Assembly (NCBI RefSeq): GCF_050908235.1
Contig: NZ_CP194340.1
DNA: 64,000 nt
Source: Pseudoramibacter alactolyticus
GTDB lineage: Bacteria > Bacillota > Clostridia > Eubacteriales > Eubacteriaceae
Direction: 5' to 3' (one strand)
Shown here: positions 25,928-37,150 of the stretch, one piece after another
Numbering within the stretch: the stretch's first letter is position 1
Layout: every line of letters begins with the position of its first letter
The notes under the pieces: model-generated
The model's input: only the letters and a program-made list of their open reading frames with translations
What the model was told of the DNA's origin: nothing
Databases searched by the model: none
Program-made: the position numbers and the translations under genes

Positions 25928-26770
25928 ATGCTTATCCATTGGATTGCGCCCCCTTTGATCGGGGCCGTTATTGGCTACATCACAAACTATATCGCCATCA
26001 AGATGCTTTTTCGCCCGCTCACGCCCAAGATGATTTTCGGCCGGCGGTTGCCTTTCACGCCGGGCATCATTCCCCGGCGCAAGGCCCAACTGGCGGATGC
26101 CTTGGGCAAAGCGGTTTTCGCGAAATTTTTCAATTGGGACGATTTGGAGATCGTCTTTCTGTCGGAACCTTTTGCCGAGAAGATTGCCTGTCAAGTGGCG
26201 GCAGAGCTGCGCAGCACCCGGACGATGGGGGAACTGGAACCGGCCGTGCCCGAGGCTGCGGCTGCCCGCATGCGGGCGGCCCTGGCGACTCGGATTCGGG
26301 ATCGGCTGGTGGCTTCCGGCACCGCCCGAAAAATGGTCATCAGCAGCGCTCAGGCCATGAGCGAAAGTGAAACCGGCCGGCTCATGGGCAATCTGGCGAC
26401 AGCCTATGCCGGCCCCATTGCCGACCAGCTTGCGTCGGAGGGGCAAACCCTCATTGCCGAAATGCTTGCCGAGGAGGGGACATCCCTGGCGGAGGAGCCG
26501 GTGGGACGGCTCACGGAGGTATTGTTTGAAAATGAGCGGGTGCTCATCGACGGAATCAAGGCGGTTTACCTGCGTTTCATGCGCAAAAATGTCCGGCCTA
26601 TCGTCGAAAGTATCGATATTGTGACCCAGATCACTGGGAAGATGAACCTGATGAGCGCCGGGGAGGTGGAATCCCTGGTCCTCGATATCGTCGCCCGGGA
26701 ACTGCGGATGGTGGTATGGTTCGGCGCGCTGCTCGGGGCGGTTATCGGCACCGTCAATATTTTCTTGTAA
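25928..26770 (+). CDS. DUF445 family membrane protein
   Basis: The product is 280 residues from the ATG at 25928 with AAGAGGA upstream. The start MLIHWIAPPLIGAVIGYITN and IKMLFRP are hallmarks of DUF445/YheB proteins. A C-terminal hydrophobic segment (VVWFGALLGAVIGTVNIF) gives a second anchor, with a long helical part between. No function is known for the family in general. It is the first gene after the operator-bearing promoter and precedes the LutC-like gene by about 100 bases. Confidence 0.8.
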   Translation: MLIHWIAPPLIGAVIGYITNYIAIKMLFRPLTPKMIFGRRLPFTPGIIPRRKAQLADALGKAVFAKFFNWDDLEIVFLSEPFAEKIACQVAAELRSTRTMGELEPAVPEAAAARMRAALATRIRDRLVASGTARKMVISSAQAMSESETGRLMGNLATAYAGPIADQLASEGQTLIAEMLAEEGTSLAEEPVGRLTEVLFENERVLIDGIKAVYLRFMRKNVRPIVESIDIVTQITGKMNLMSAGEVESLVLDIVARELRMVVWFGALLGAVIGTVNIFL

Positions 26771-26872
26771 TCCACAGCGGCACATTGAGGGAGGTGATGG
26801 CTTCAAAGCGACGGGACAATCGATTTTTACGGATCATTAACAGCGCGCACAAATCAAGAAAGGGGTGCACTC

Positions 26873-27418
26873 ATGTTTTCGGAGGAATTGTACGAGCGGT
26901 TTAAAGAAAACCTTGAAGGGGTCAACGGTGAATGTGTCCGCACTTCAAGGGCTGAGTTGGGGAAGACGATCGCTGATATTTATCAGAAGGACGGCATTTC
27001 GTCATTGTGTTTGGGGCAGTCGCCGCTGTTTGAAGCGGCCGGTGTAAAGGCCGCCCTCGAATCGGCGGGGATGACGGTCCACACCGACCATGTCCGCAAG
27101 AATGCGGAAACGGACAAGGGCGGTGTGACCGAAAACGGCTACGGCATCGCGGAGCTCGGCTCCATGATGCAGATGAGCGACGATGTCGACGGCCGGATCA
27201 TCGCCACCATGTCGGAGCACTATATCGGTGTGGTCAAGGGATCGACCATCGTTCCCCTGTACGACGATATGTTCGATATTTTAAGCGAAATGCCGGAACT
27301 GCCCGCCTATGTCGGCTTTATCACCGGGCCGAGCCGGACGGCCGACATCGAATGTGTCGGGACGGTCGGTGTGCACGGCCCCATCAAATTAACGGCCGTT
27401 ATCGTTGACGACGCGTGA
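26873..27418 (+). CDS. lutC: LutC-like lactate utilization protein (LUD domain)
   Basis: The product is 181 residues. It carries the LUD-domain ending GPSRTADIE followed by VGVHGPIKL, and a middle GYGIAELGSMMQ. It lacks Fe-S cysteines, as in LutC. In Bacillus LutA, LutB and LutC together oxidise L-lactate to pyruvate; here LutA and LutB are fused in the next gene, 29 bases downstream. The start has AAGAAAGGGG upstream. Confidence 0.82.
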   Translation: MFSEELYERFKENLEGVNGECVRTSRAELGKTIADIYQKDGISSLCLGQSPLFEAAGVKAALESAGMTVHTDHVRKNAETDKGGVTENGYGIAELGSMMQMSDDVDGRIIATMSEHYIGVVKGSTIVPLYDDMFDILSEMPELPAYVGFITGPSRTADIECVGTVGVHGPIKLTAVIVDDA

Positions 27419-27447
27419 CGTTGGGACAGAGAAGGAGGTAATCAATC

Positions 27448-29622
27448 ATGGCTAACGAAGCGACCCAGGAAAACCAAGCTTTAAAGCAGGAGATCCAAGA
27501 AGCTTTACATAACAAAACCCTCGGGAGAACCCTGGGAAACTTTTGTGCGACTTATCCGGAAAGGCGCCTGAATTCCTACAAAGGCGTCGATTTCGAAGAG
27601 ACCCAGCAGAAGATTAAAGAAGTCAAGAGCTACGCGGCGGATCACGTGGACGAAATGATCGAGGAGTTCACCAAGAACTGTACCGCCAGAGGCGGCCACG
27701 TCTTCCACGCCAAGAGCACCGAGGAAGCCACGGAATTTGTGCGCAACCTCGTGAAAGAAAAAGGCGTCAAGACCATTGTGAAGTCTAAGTCCATGGCGTC
27801 AGAGGAAATTCACATGAACCAGGTCCTCGGAGACGATGGCATCACCGTCGATGAAACCGATCTGGGCGAATTCATTATCGCTCTGGACGGGCAGACCCCG
27901 GTTCACATGGTCATGCCCGCGCTCTATTTGAATAAAGAACAGGTGGCAGATCTGTTTACGGACTACACCAAGGAAAAAAATGAGCCCATCATCTCCGAAG
28001 AAGTGAAGACCGCCCGCCGGGTTATGCGGGACAAATTCACCCACGCGGACATGGGGGTTTCCGGGGCCAACGTGGCTGTGGCCGAAACGGGGACCGTTTT
28101 CACCATGACCAACGAAGGAAACGGCCGCATGGTCGGGACGCTGCCCAAGACCCATCTCTATGTTTTCGGGATTGAAAAATTCGTCAAGAGTCTGTCGGAC
28201 GCGCGCTATATCTTCAAGGCTCTGCCGCGCAACGGCACTGCTCAGCGCATCACATCCTACATATCGATGTACACCGGGGCGACGGAAGTGTGCACCGATA
28301 AGGAAGCCGACACCAAGGCCTCGAAGGATTTTCACGTCGTCATCCTGGACGATCCGGGACGCCGGGAAATTCTGGCGGACAAGGATTTCAGAGAAATTTA
28401 TAACTGCATTCGCTGCGGTGCCTGCCTGGACGTCTGTCCGGCCTTCGCCCTGCTTGGCGGCCATGTTTACGGATCCAACGTCTACACCGGCGGCATCGGA
28501 ACCCTGCTCACCCATTTCCTGGTTTCCGAGGATCGGGCCGATCAGATTCAGAATATCTGCCTGCAGTGCAAACGCTGCAACGAAGTCTGCGGCGGCGGTC
28601 TGCACATTGCGGAAATGATCTTGAAGCTGCGGGAAAAGAGCGTCGCAAAGCATCAGGATCCGGTTCACAAATTTGCGCTTGACGCCGTCAGCGACCGCAA
28701 GCTCTTCCACTCGATGCTGCGCATTGCTTCGGTGGCCCAGGCACCCTTTACCAAGGGACAGCCGATGATTCGTCACCTGCCCATGTTCCTTTCGGGACTG
28801 ACGGAAGGCAGAAGTTTTCCGGAAATTGCGAAGATGCCCTTGCGGGATATCTTCCCCACCATTAAGCAGAACGTGCCTGAGCCCAAGGGGAAAATCGCCC
28901 TCTTTGCCGGCTGTCTCCTCGATTTTGTTTACGTGGATGTGGCAAAAGCCGTCATTGCCGACCTCAACGAGGTGGGTTATCTGGTGGAAATGCCCATGGA
29001 TCAGTCCTGCTGCGGCTGCCCGGCCACCAATATGGGGGATACGGTCAACGCGCTGAAGACAGCGGAACTGAACATTGAGGCCATGCACGCGGAAGATTAC
29101 GATTATATTGTCACCGCCTGCCCCTCCTGCACCCATCAGCTGCGCCTTTACAAAACTTTCTTCGAGGAAGGTACCGAGATGCAGAAACGGGCCCAGGAAC
29201 TCAGCGACAAATCCTACGACTTCAGCAAACTTTTCTATATGCTCGGCGGTTTGGCGGACGAGGGCGACGGCAAACCCGTCACCGTGACCTATCACGACTC
29301 CTGCCATCTCAAGCGCAGCCTCCACGTTTTCGAAGAACAGCGTGAGCTGCTCAAACACACCAAGGGCGTCAACTTCAAAGAAATGGAAGAATGCGATTAT
29401 TGCTGCGGCTTCGGCGGTTCCTACAGCGTTCAGTTCCCCGAAGTGGCCGCGCCGCTGGTCGAGCGCAAGGTCGGCCACATTAAAGACAGCGGCGCCGATT
29501 GCGTGGCGGTGGACTGCCCCGGCTGCATGATGCAGATCAAAGGCGGCCTTGACGCCCGCGACGTGCTGGTGGACGTGAAGCACACGGCCGAAATCATCGC
29601 GGAAAAACGCGGTCTGGTTTGA
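27448..29622 (+). CDS. LutB-LutA fusion: LUD and ferredoxin domains with a CCG-domain iron-sulfur part
   Basis: This 724-residue protein joins two normally separate subunits. Residues 1-300 are LutB-like, with the LUD motif GVSGANVAVAETGTVFTM. Two 4Fe-4S motifs follow: CIRCGACLDVCPAF at about 320 and CLQCKRCNEVC at about 370. Residues 475-724 are LutA/GlpC-like with CCG cysteine motifs (DQSCCGCPATNM, ACPSCTHQ, YHDSCHLKR, CDYCCGFGG, VDCPGCMMQ). It probably passes electrons from lactate through Fe-S clusters to a carrier; the acceptor in this operon may be a quinone system. The RBS GAAGGAGG is excellent. Fusion order B-A is inferred from the motifs. Confidence 0.88.
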   Translation: MANEATQENQALKQEIQEALHNKTLGRTLGNFCATYPERRLNSYKGVDFEETQQKIKEVKSYAADHVDEMIEEFTKNCTARGGHVFHAKSTEEATEFVRNLVKEKGVKTIVKSKSMASEEIHMNQVLGDDGITVDETDLGEFIIALDGQTPVHMVMPALYLNKEQVADLFTDYTKEKNEPIISEEVKTARRVMRDKFTHADMGVSGANVAVAETGTVFTMTNEGNGRMVGTLPKTHLYVFGIEKFVKSLSDARYIFKALPRNGTAQRITSYISMYTGATEVCTDKEADTKASKDFHVVILDDPGRREILADKDFREIYNCIRCGACLDVCPAFALLGGHVYGSNVYTGGIGTLLTHFLVSEDRADQIQNICLQCKRCNEVCGGGLHIAEMILKLREKSVAKHQDPVHKFALDAVSDRKLFHSMLRIASVAQAPFTKGQPMIRHLPMFLSGLTEGRSFPEIAKMPLRDIFPTIKQNVPEPKGKIALFAGCLLDFVYVDVAKAVIADLNEVGYLVEMPMDQSCCGCPATNMGDTVNALKTAELNIEAMHAEDYDYIVTACPSCTHQLRLYKTFFEEGTEMQKRAQELSDKSYDFSKLFYMLGGLADEGDGKPVTVTYHDSCHLKRSLHVFEEQRELLKHTKGVNFKEMEECDYCCGFGGSYSVQFPEVAAPLVERKVGHIKDSGADCVAVDCPGCMMQIKGGLDARDVLVDVKHTAEIIAEKRGLV

Positions 29623-29650
29623 AACCGGCCGGGCACCGGGGGAGGCAACC

Positions 29651-30658
29651 ATGACAGGACAGACAAACGCCGCGGCCAAACTCGTCGCCTTTGATGTGAC
29701 GGGCGACCGTTGGCAGAAGGAAGTGAAGACGGCCATTGCCCGGATGACGGCCCACGATTTTGCCGGAACACCGGTGGGCTTCGTTCTTGATGATACCCTG
29801 AGCGATTTTGGTAAGATGCTGCGCCCCCGGCTGCTGCTGCTCTGTGCGAGCCTCGGCCCCGCCTGGCACGCCCATCAGCGGGAGGCGGTGGAGCTGGCCG
29901 CCATGGTGGAGCTCATTCACCTGGCGTCGCTGATTCACGACGACATCATTGACGACGCCCGCTTTCGCCGGGGCAAGCCTGCCATTCAAAGTCGGTATGG
30001 CAAGGACGCGGCGGTCTACGCCGGGGACTTCATCATGGCCCGGGTCAATTATTATCAGTTGAAGGACGGGCTCAACGCGCCCGGGGCCATTTTGGCCGAA
30101 GCCATCGAGAAGATGTGCGCCGGGGAAATCGGCCAAGCGCGTCTGCGCCATCGGCCGGACGCCACCCAGGCGATGTATTTTGAGAACATCAAGGGAAAAA
30201 CCGGAGCCTTGTTTGCGGCGGCCTGCCGCATCGGGGCCATGACGGGGGGCTGTGCGCCGGAAGCGATTGAGCAGCTGGCCCGCTTCGGCGAGCTGCTGGG
30301 CATATTGTTTCAGCTGCGGGACGATCTGCTGGATTTCACCGCGGCGCCTCTGGAGGATGGCAAGGATGTCTGCCAGGACGTTCGCGAAGGGATTTACACC
30401 CTGCCGCTGCTCATCGCGCTGGCGGACGACAAGGCCGGGGCGGCCCTGCGGCCTCTGCTTGCCGCCAACCGAAAAGCGCCGCTGGATTTTGAGGGCATTG
30501 TGGCCGTACGCGGCGCCATCGACAGCTGCGGCGGTCTGGAGCAGACCCGACAGGCCATTCGGATGTATCGGGAACAGGCCACGGCCATTCTCGACGACTT
30601 TCCCTCCGGCCACAGCTTGAAACGCATTAAACGGCTTCTGTCCCGACTGGAGGTGTGA
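29651..30658 (+). CDS. Polyprenyl diphosphate synthase
   Basis: The product is 335 residues. The first Asp-rich motif is LIHDDIIDD and the second is QLRDDLLDF, with GKMLRPRLLLL (K and R) ahead of the first. These are the chain-elongation catalytic sites of trans-prenyltransferases. The product length cannot be read from sequence, but the operon (MenA- and MenG-like genes next) points to the side chain of menaquinone. It follows the LutB-LutA gene by 28 bases. Confidence 0.88.
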   Translation: MTGQTNAAAKLVAFDVTGDRWQKEVKTAIARMTAHDFAGTPVGFVLDDTLSDFGKMLRPRLLLLCASLGPAWHAHQREAVELAAMVELIHLASLIHDDIIDDARFRRGKPAIQSRYGKDAAVYAGDFIMARVNYYQLKDGLNAPGAILAEAIEKMCAGEIGQARLRHRPDATQAMYFENIKGKTGALFAAACRIGAMTGGCAPEAIEQLARFGELLGILFQLRDDLLDFTAAPLEDGKDVCQDVREGIYTLPLLIALADDKAGAALRPLLAANRKAPLDFEGIVAVRGAIDSCGGLEQTRQAIRMYREQATAILDDFPSGHSLKRIKRLLSRLEV

Positions 30659-30659
30659 G

Positions 30660-31595
30660 ATGAAGCCTTATAATCGCCTGACGCCCCGAATGGCGCTGCA
30701 ACTGGCGGCCCCTCACACCTGGGTGGCTTCCGTCGGCCCCGCGGTGTTCGCGGTGGTGGCCAGCGCCCAGGCGGGCCGGCCTCTGGCCCTTTGGCGGGGC
30801 GCCCTGCTGGTGCTGGCCTGCGTGCTCATGCAGGCGGCGGTCAACACCCTCAACGATTATGCGGATTTTGTCAGCGGCACCGATCAGGCGACCGATAACG
30901 TGGCGAAAAACGATGCGACGTTGGTGTATGAACACATCAACCCGATTCATGCCCGGCATTTGGGCGTGGCCTTTCTCGCGGCAGGTGCCTTGGCCGGCGT
31001 CATTGGTTCCGTGCCGAATCTCGGTGTGCCCCTGGCGGTGGGCCTTATCGGCGGGGCCGTGGTGGTGCTCTATTCCGCTGGCCCTGCGCCCGTGTCTCAG
31101 CTGCCCCTCGGGGAGGTCGTTTCCGGCGGGGTGATGGGCGGATTCATTCCTCTGGGAATCACCGCGGCGGCGGACAATCGCTTTCACCCGGAGATTTTGC
31201 TCATCAGTCTGCCCTTTGTCATCGGCATCGGGCTCATCATGATGACCAACAACGGCTGCGATATCGAAAAGGATCGGGCAGCCGGCCGGCGAACCCTGCC
31301 GGCGCTGCTCGGCCGGCGGCGGACGGTGGCGGGTTATCGCTTCGGCGTGGTTCTGTGGCTGGTCGCCCTGGCGGCCCTGCCCTGGGTGGCCTTCGGGCCC
31401 TGGGGACTTTTGGCGCCGGCTTTGGTGCTCGCCCTGGCGTGGCGGCCATTTTGGCAACTGCTCCGCACCGGGCTTCAGCCCGAGGGGCGGATCCGCCAGA
31501 TGCAGGGCATTGCCAAGGCCAATGCCCTGGCGGGAGGCGCCTGCATTTTCGCGGCGGCAGCAGCTTTGCTCGCGGAGGTGGCCGGATGGATGTAA
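30660..31595 (+). CDS. menA: UbiA-family prenyltransferase (MenA-like)
   Basis: The product is 311 residues with about eight or nine membrane segments. The first Asp-rich motif NTLNDYADFVSGTD and the second CDIEKDRAAGRRTLP bind the prenyl diphosphate. The first motif and neighbours suggest 1,4-dihydroxy-2-naphthoate prenyltransferase. It starts two bases after the synthase stop and overlaps the MenG gene. Other quinone precursors are not encoded in the window, so the substrate is inferred. Confidence 0.82.
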   Translation: MKPYNRLTPRMALQLAAPHTWVASVGPAVFAVVASAQAGRPLALWRGALLVLACVLMQAAVNTLNDYADFVSGTDQATDNVAKNDATLVYEHINPIHARHLGVAFLAAGALAGVIGSVPNLGVPLAVGLIGGAVVVLYSAGPAPVSQLPLGEVVSGGVMGGFIPLGITAAADNRFHPEILLISLPFVIGIGLIMMTNNGCDIEKDRAAGRRTLPALLGRRRTVAGYRFGVVLWLVALAALPWVAFGPWGLLAPALVLALAWRPFWQLLRTGLQPEGRIRQMQGIAKANALAGGACIFAAAAALLAEVAGWM

Positions 31596-32305
31596 AGCCG
31601 GAAGCCCTGCCCGCCAAGCGGGAGCGGGTGCACAACGTGTTCGAGAGCATCTCGGAGCATTATGATGGCGGCAACCGGCGCATCAGCCTGGGACTGCAGC
31701 GGCGATGGAAAGCCGCCCTCATCGCGGAGCTGGCCGAAACCACGCCGCCCCGGCAGGGGGTGCTGGATCTATGCTGCGGCACCGGAGACATTGCCATCGG
31801 CCTGGCTGAACGTCGACCGGATCTGACCATCACCGGGGTGGATTTCTCGGAGAACATGCTTGCAGTGGCCCGGCAGAAAACCTCGGAAGCGTTTCGGGCT
31901 AGGCTGCATTGGACGGTGGGGGATGCCATGCACCTCGACTTTCCGAATGGGAGTTTTTCGGCGGCGTGCATCGCCTTCGGCCTGCGCAACACCGAGGATT
32001 ACGCTCAGGTGCTGGGGGAGATGCGCCGGGTGCTCGTGCCCGGGGGGCGGCTTTACTGTCTCGATTCCCTGGTGCCGGAGGCGGGGCTGGTGCGTCCCTT
32101 TTACCGGCTGTATTTCAAGCATATCATGCCGATTCTCGGCGGCGGCAGTCGTCATCGCCAAGCATATCGCTGGCTGTGGGAGTCGACGGAACAATTTTTA
32201 AGCAAGCGTGACATGGTCGACCTGTTTCAAACGATCGGGTTGCGGGCCATTGGGGAGCGGTCGTTTCTGTTTGGTGCCTGCATGATGTTTTGCGGGTGCA
32301 AGTAG
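31586..32305 (+). CDS. menG: Class I SAM methyltransferase (UbiE/MenG)
   Basis: The product is 239 residues from the ATG at 31586 inside the end of menA. The SAM-binding motif LDLCCGTGDIAIGLAER, the FGLRNTEDY motif of UbiE/MenG proteins and EMRRVLVPGGRLYCLD are present. It would methylate demethylmenaquinone. Together with the two genes before it, this gives the last three steps of menaquinone synthesis. Confidence 0.88.
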   Translation: MDVKPEALPAKRERVHNVFESISEHYDGGNRRISLGLQRRWKAALIAELAETTPPRQGVLDLCCGTGDIAIGLAERRPDLTITGVDFSENMLAVARQKTSEAFRARLHWTVGDAMHLDFPNGSFSAACIAFGLRNTEDYAQVLGEMRRVLVPGGRLYCLDSLVPEAGLVRPFYRLYFKHIMPILGGGSRHRQAYRWLWESTEQFLSKRDMVDLFQTIGLRAIGERSFLFGACMMFCGCK

Positions 32306-32348
32306 CGGCGGCTTCGTGGAGATCATCAGAATAAAAGAAGGAGAGAAC

Positions 32349-33644
32349 ATGAGCGAGGATAAATTTGACGCGATTATCGTTGGCGGCGGCATGGCCGGTT
32401 GTTCAGCAGCGATCGTGCTGGCGCGGGAAGGCCTGGAGGTGCTTCTCATCGAGCGCGGCGATCATTGCGGCGATAAAAACATGACGGGCGGGCGACTTTA
32501 CGGCCACAGTTTGGAGAAGATCATTCCCAACTTTGCCGAGGAAGCCCCCATTGAAAGAATTGTCAACCACGAAAAAATTTCGATCATGAGCGAAAAGAGC
32601 TGCCTGGATATCGGCTTTGGCTCGGAAAAGCTCAGCGCCACACCGGAGGACGCATCCTACACCGTGCTGCGCTCTAAATTTGACCAGTGGATGTCTGAAA
32701 AAGCTGAGGAAGCCGGCGCTGCGGTGGTCTCTTCCATCTGCGTCGACCGATGCGTGGTGGAAGACGGCAAGGTCATCGGCATCGATGCCGGCGGCGAAAT
32801 TATGGAAGCCGATGTGGTCATTCTGGCAGACGGGGTCAATGCCCTGCTGGCCAAAGATCTGGGCATGACCAAGGAGCTGGAGCCTCATCAGGTGGCGGTC
32901 GGTGCCAAGGAGGTCATCAAGCTGGGCGAGGATGTTATCAACGAGCGCTTCGGCCTGCGCGGGCAGGAAGGCATGTCCTGGCTGACCGTGGGAGATCCCA
33001 CCCTCGGCGGCTTCGGCGGCGGCCTGCTCTATACCAATAAGGACAGCGTCTCCATCGGGATCGTTGCGACTCTGAGTGACATTGGGCACTCCGATGTGGC
33101 TGTGCCCGACATGCTTGACCGCTTCAAGGCACACCCGGCCATCGCGCCCTATATTGAAGGGGGTAAAACCGTAGAATACTCTGGTCATCTCGTGCCGGAA
33201 GAAGGTCTGGCCATGGTGCCCGAGCTCGTCCGCGACGGCGTGCTGCTCACCGGGGACGCGGCGGGGATGGTCATCAACCTGGGTTACACCGTTCGGGGGA
33301 TGGACTTTGCCATCGAATCCGGCAGACTTGCAGCAGAGGCTGTGCTCAAGGCTCACGCCCAGGGCGACTTCAGCGCTGAGGTGCTCTCGAGCTATCCGGA
33401 AGCGGTGAACCAAAGCTTTATCATGCGGGATATGAAGACCTACAAGGGTTTCCCGACGTTGCTTTCCCGCCGGGAAATTTTCCAGGACGTGCCCGATATG
33501 GTGGACGATATTGCGACCAAAGCCTTCACCGTCAACGGCAAGGAGGAAATGGGTCTGATTATGTACATTATCAACGCGGTGGCATCGCACACCAGCGTGG
33601 CGGAACTGACGGATTTTGCATCGACCGTATTGGAGGCGTTTTAA
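32349..33644 (+). CDS. fixC: FAD-dependent oxidoreductase, FixC/ETF-quinone oxidoreductase-like
   Basis: The product is 431 residues from the ATG at 32349, preceded by AAGGAGAG. The FAD dinucleotide fold (DAIIVGGGMAGCSAAIVLAR) is at the N-terminus and the second FAD motif (DGVLLTGDAAGMVIN) is near residue 300. FixC proteins accept electrons from an electron transfer flavoprotein and reduce quinone. It is followed directly by the FixX ferredoxin-like gene. No etfA/etfB lies in the window, so the donor must be elsewhere or be another protein. Confidence 0.82.
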   Translation: MSEDKFDAIIVGGGMAGCSAAIVLAREGLEVLLIERGDHCGDKNMTGGRLYGHSLEKIIPNFAEEAPIERIVNHEKISIMSEKSCLDIGFGSEKLSATPEDASYTVLRSKFDQWMSEKAEEAGAAVVSSICVDRCVVEDGKVIGIDAGGEIMEADVVILADGVNALLAKDLGMTKELEPHQVAVGAKEVIKLGEDVINERFGLRGQEGMSWLTVGDPTLGGFGGGLLYTNKDSVSIGIVATLSDIGHSDVAVPDMLDRFKAHPAIAPYIEGGKTVEYSGHLVPEEGLAMVPELVRDGVLLTGDAAGMVINLGYTVRGMDFAIESGRLAAEAVLKAHAQGDFSAEVLSSYPEAVNQSFIMRDMKTYKGFPTLLSRREIFQDVPDMVDDIATKAFTVNGKEEMGLIMYIINAVASHTSVAELTDFASTVLEAF

Positions 33645-33929
33645 ATGAAAAAAATGACGATAGACGACAAACTGGCGCTGGATCTCTTCCATACTGACGA
33701 AGAAAATGCTCATATCCAGATCAACAAGGCGTGCAAGGATGAGGCGGAGATCCGCAAAGTCGTGCTGGCCTGCCCTGCCGGCTGCTACAAATACATTGAC
33801 GGCGAAGTGCAGTTCAGTCATCTGGGCTGTTTAGAATGCGGCACTTGCCGGGTGCTCTCCATGGGCAAATTGATAGAAGACTGGCATTACCCCGAAGGCA
33901 GCTTCGGCGTGAGCTATCGCGAAGGTTGA
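33645..33929 (+). CDS. fixX: FixX-like ferredoxin
   Basis: The product is 94 residues. The cysteines of CPAGCYKY and LGCLECGTCRV form the ferredoxin-like cluster site of FixX. It starts immediately after the fixC stop with no gap. It supplies the Fe-S domain that is fused in eukaryotic ETF-QO. It is the last gene of the operon. Confidence 0.85.
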   Translation: MKKMTIDDKLALDLFHTDEENAHIQINKACKDEAEIRKVVLACPAGCYKYIDGEVQFSHLGCLECGTCRVLSMGKLIEDWHYPEGSFGVSYREG

Positions 33930-33939
33930 TTGTTTTTTA

Positions 33940-33967
33940 GGGCCGGCCAATGGCCGGCCCTTTTTTG
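33940..33967 (+). terminator. Strong terminator of the lactate-quinone operon
   Basis: GGGCCGGCC and GGCCGGCCC arms (33940-33948 and 33952-33960) are perfect and are followed by T6. Confidence 0.85.
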
Positions 33968-33977
33968 TATAAAAGAA

Positions 33978-34670
33978 AACCACGCGTTGGACGCGTGGTT
34001 CCGGAAACCTTAAAGGTATGAACAGAAGAAGCCCTCCTGAGGTGTTCCACTTTGAATGCGGTCTGTCAGCTGCATAAAAAGGAATCCAAAGGAGGGCCCA
34101 TTCATTATGGGAATGAATGATATCAATAGTTTATCGCATTCAAAGTGGAACTGTAAATACCATGTTGTGTTTGCCCCCAAATATCGGAGGATGATATTTT
34201 ACCATGAGAAAAAGCGAGCAATAGGAGCGATATTGAGAAAGTTGTGCGAGTGGAAAGGGGTAAAAATCGTTGATGCAGAAATATGCCCTGATCACATACA
34301 TATGTTATTAGAAATACCTCCGAAATATTCCGTATCCAAGTTTATGGGATACCTGAAAGGGAAAAGCAGCACAAAGTTGTATGAACGATTCGGAGAATTA
34401 AAATATAAGTACCGGAATAGAGAATTCTGGTGCAAAGGATATTATGTGGATACAGTAGGAAAGAATGAGCAACGGATCAGTGAGTATATAACGAACCAAT
34501 TGTCAGAAGACAAATTGGGCGAGCAACTGACAATGCCGGGGGCAAGTCCATTCAGAAGTAAAAAGTAACACAAGGCAAAGCGACTGACAGACTGTTTTAC
34601 ACGTTTACGTGTCCGCTAGGAGCAGAGGGCTTTGCCCGACTAATGACAACCACGCGTTTGACGCGTGGTT
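33978..34670 (+). mobile_element. IS200-type insertion sequence
   Basis: Matching subterminal hairpins, AACCACGCG/CGCGTGGTT, occur at 33978-34000 and 34648-34670 around a single Y1 transposase gene. IS200/IS605 elements have such imperfect palindromic ends, lack terminal repeats and make no target duplication. Its exact tips are not certain. It sits between the operon terminator and the rrn promoters. Confidence 0.8.
34107..34568 (+). CDS. tnpA: IS200/IS605-family TnpA transposase
   Basis: The product is about 153 residues from the ATG at 34107 (AAGGAGGG upstream). The HUH motif (CPDHIHMLLEIPP) and the catalytic tyrosine region (GYYVDTVGKNEQ) are intact. It cuts and joins single-stranded DNA at the hairpin ends. 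No TnpB partner is present. Confidence 0.9.
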   Translation: MGMNDINSLSHSKWNCKYHVVFAPKYRRMIFYHEKKRAIGAILRKLCEWKGVKIVDAEICPDHIHMLLEIPPKYSVSKFMGYLKGKSSTKLYERFGELKYKYRNREFWCKGYYVDTVGKNEQRISEYITNQLSEDKLGEQLTMPGASPFRSKK

Positions 34671-34709
34671 GGGCTTTTGCAAAGAAGCCATTAAAAAATG
34701 AAAAAAGGT

Positions 34710-34930
34710 TTGGTCGTTTCACCGGAACGTGATATAATAAAAAACACTCCACCTGCGGCTTTTGCAGAAGATTTTCAAAAAAGATCACAAAAGAAGGGAA
34801 AAGAGGTTGACAGGTTAGGGGAAGAGCGCATATAATCAATGCTGTCGCCGCAAGAGGCGGCGACCGGGACGGGCAGTGAGGAAAAAACTTTTAAAAAAGG
34901 CTTGACAGAATCATTTCGCCCTGGTAATAT
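34710..34930 (+). promoter_or_regulatory. Three tandem rrn promoters
   Basis: P1: TTGGTC (34710) with TATAAT (34733), 17 apart. P2: TTGACA (34807) with TATAAT (34831), 18 apart. P3: TTGACA (34902) with TAATAT (34925), 17 apart. Three strong promoters upstream of 16S are typical for rRNA operons. No other gene lies between 34671 and 35128. Confidence 0.75.
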
Positions 34931-35128
34931 ATAGGAGTTGTCGCTTGAGGCGGCGGCGAGGTCATAGAAAAGAGAATAGTACCATAAAACCTGGAAAAAG
35001 CAGTCGAAAGACTGAACCTAAAGATTCCGAAGAATGTTTTAAACATTCGGACAAACACAGAGAGAACTGTGTATAAATAAACAGCTAAGAACAAACGAAA
35101 ATTGACGAATGAGTCAATCGAGTAAATT

Positions 35129-37150
<2,022 letters not shown>

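Noticed and set aside
27799..29736. A 645-codon open frame on the minus strand opposite the LutB-LutA gene
   Set aside because: The plus strand has clear Fe-S motifs, an excellent ribosome site and operon context. The opposite frame has no known motif and is a by-product of GC-rich codon use.
30627..31457. A 276-codon minus-strand frame opposite menA
   Set aside because: Its His/Arg/Gln-rich composition is typical of antisense to a membrane protein gene; menA has its two Asp motifs.
32403..33821. A 472-codon minus-strand frame opposite fixC and fixX
   Set aside because: It is a shadow of FAD- and ferredoxin-type genes with clear motifs on the plus strand; no RBS or domain is visible.
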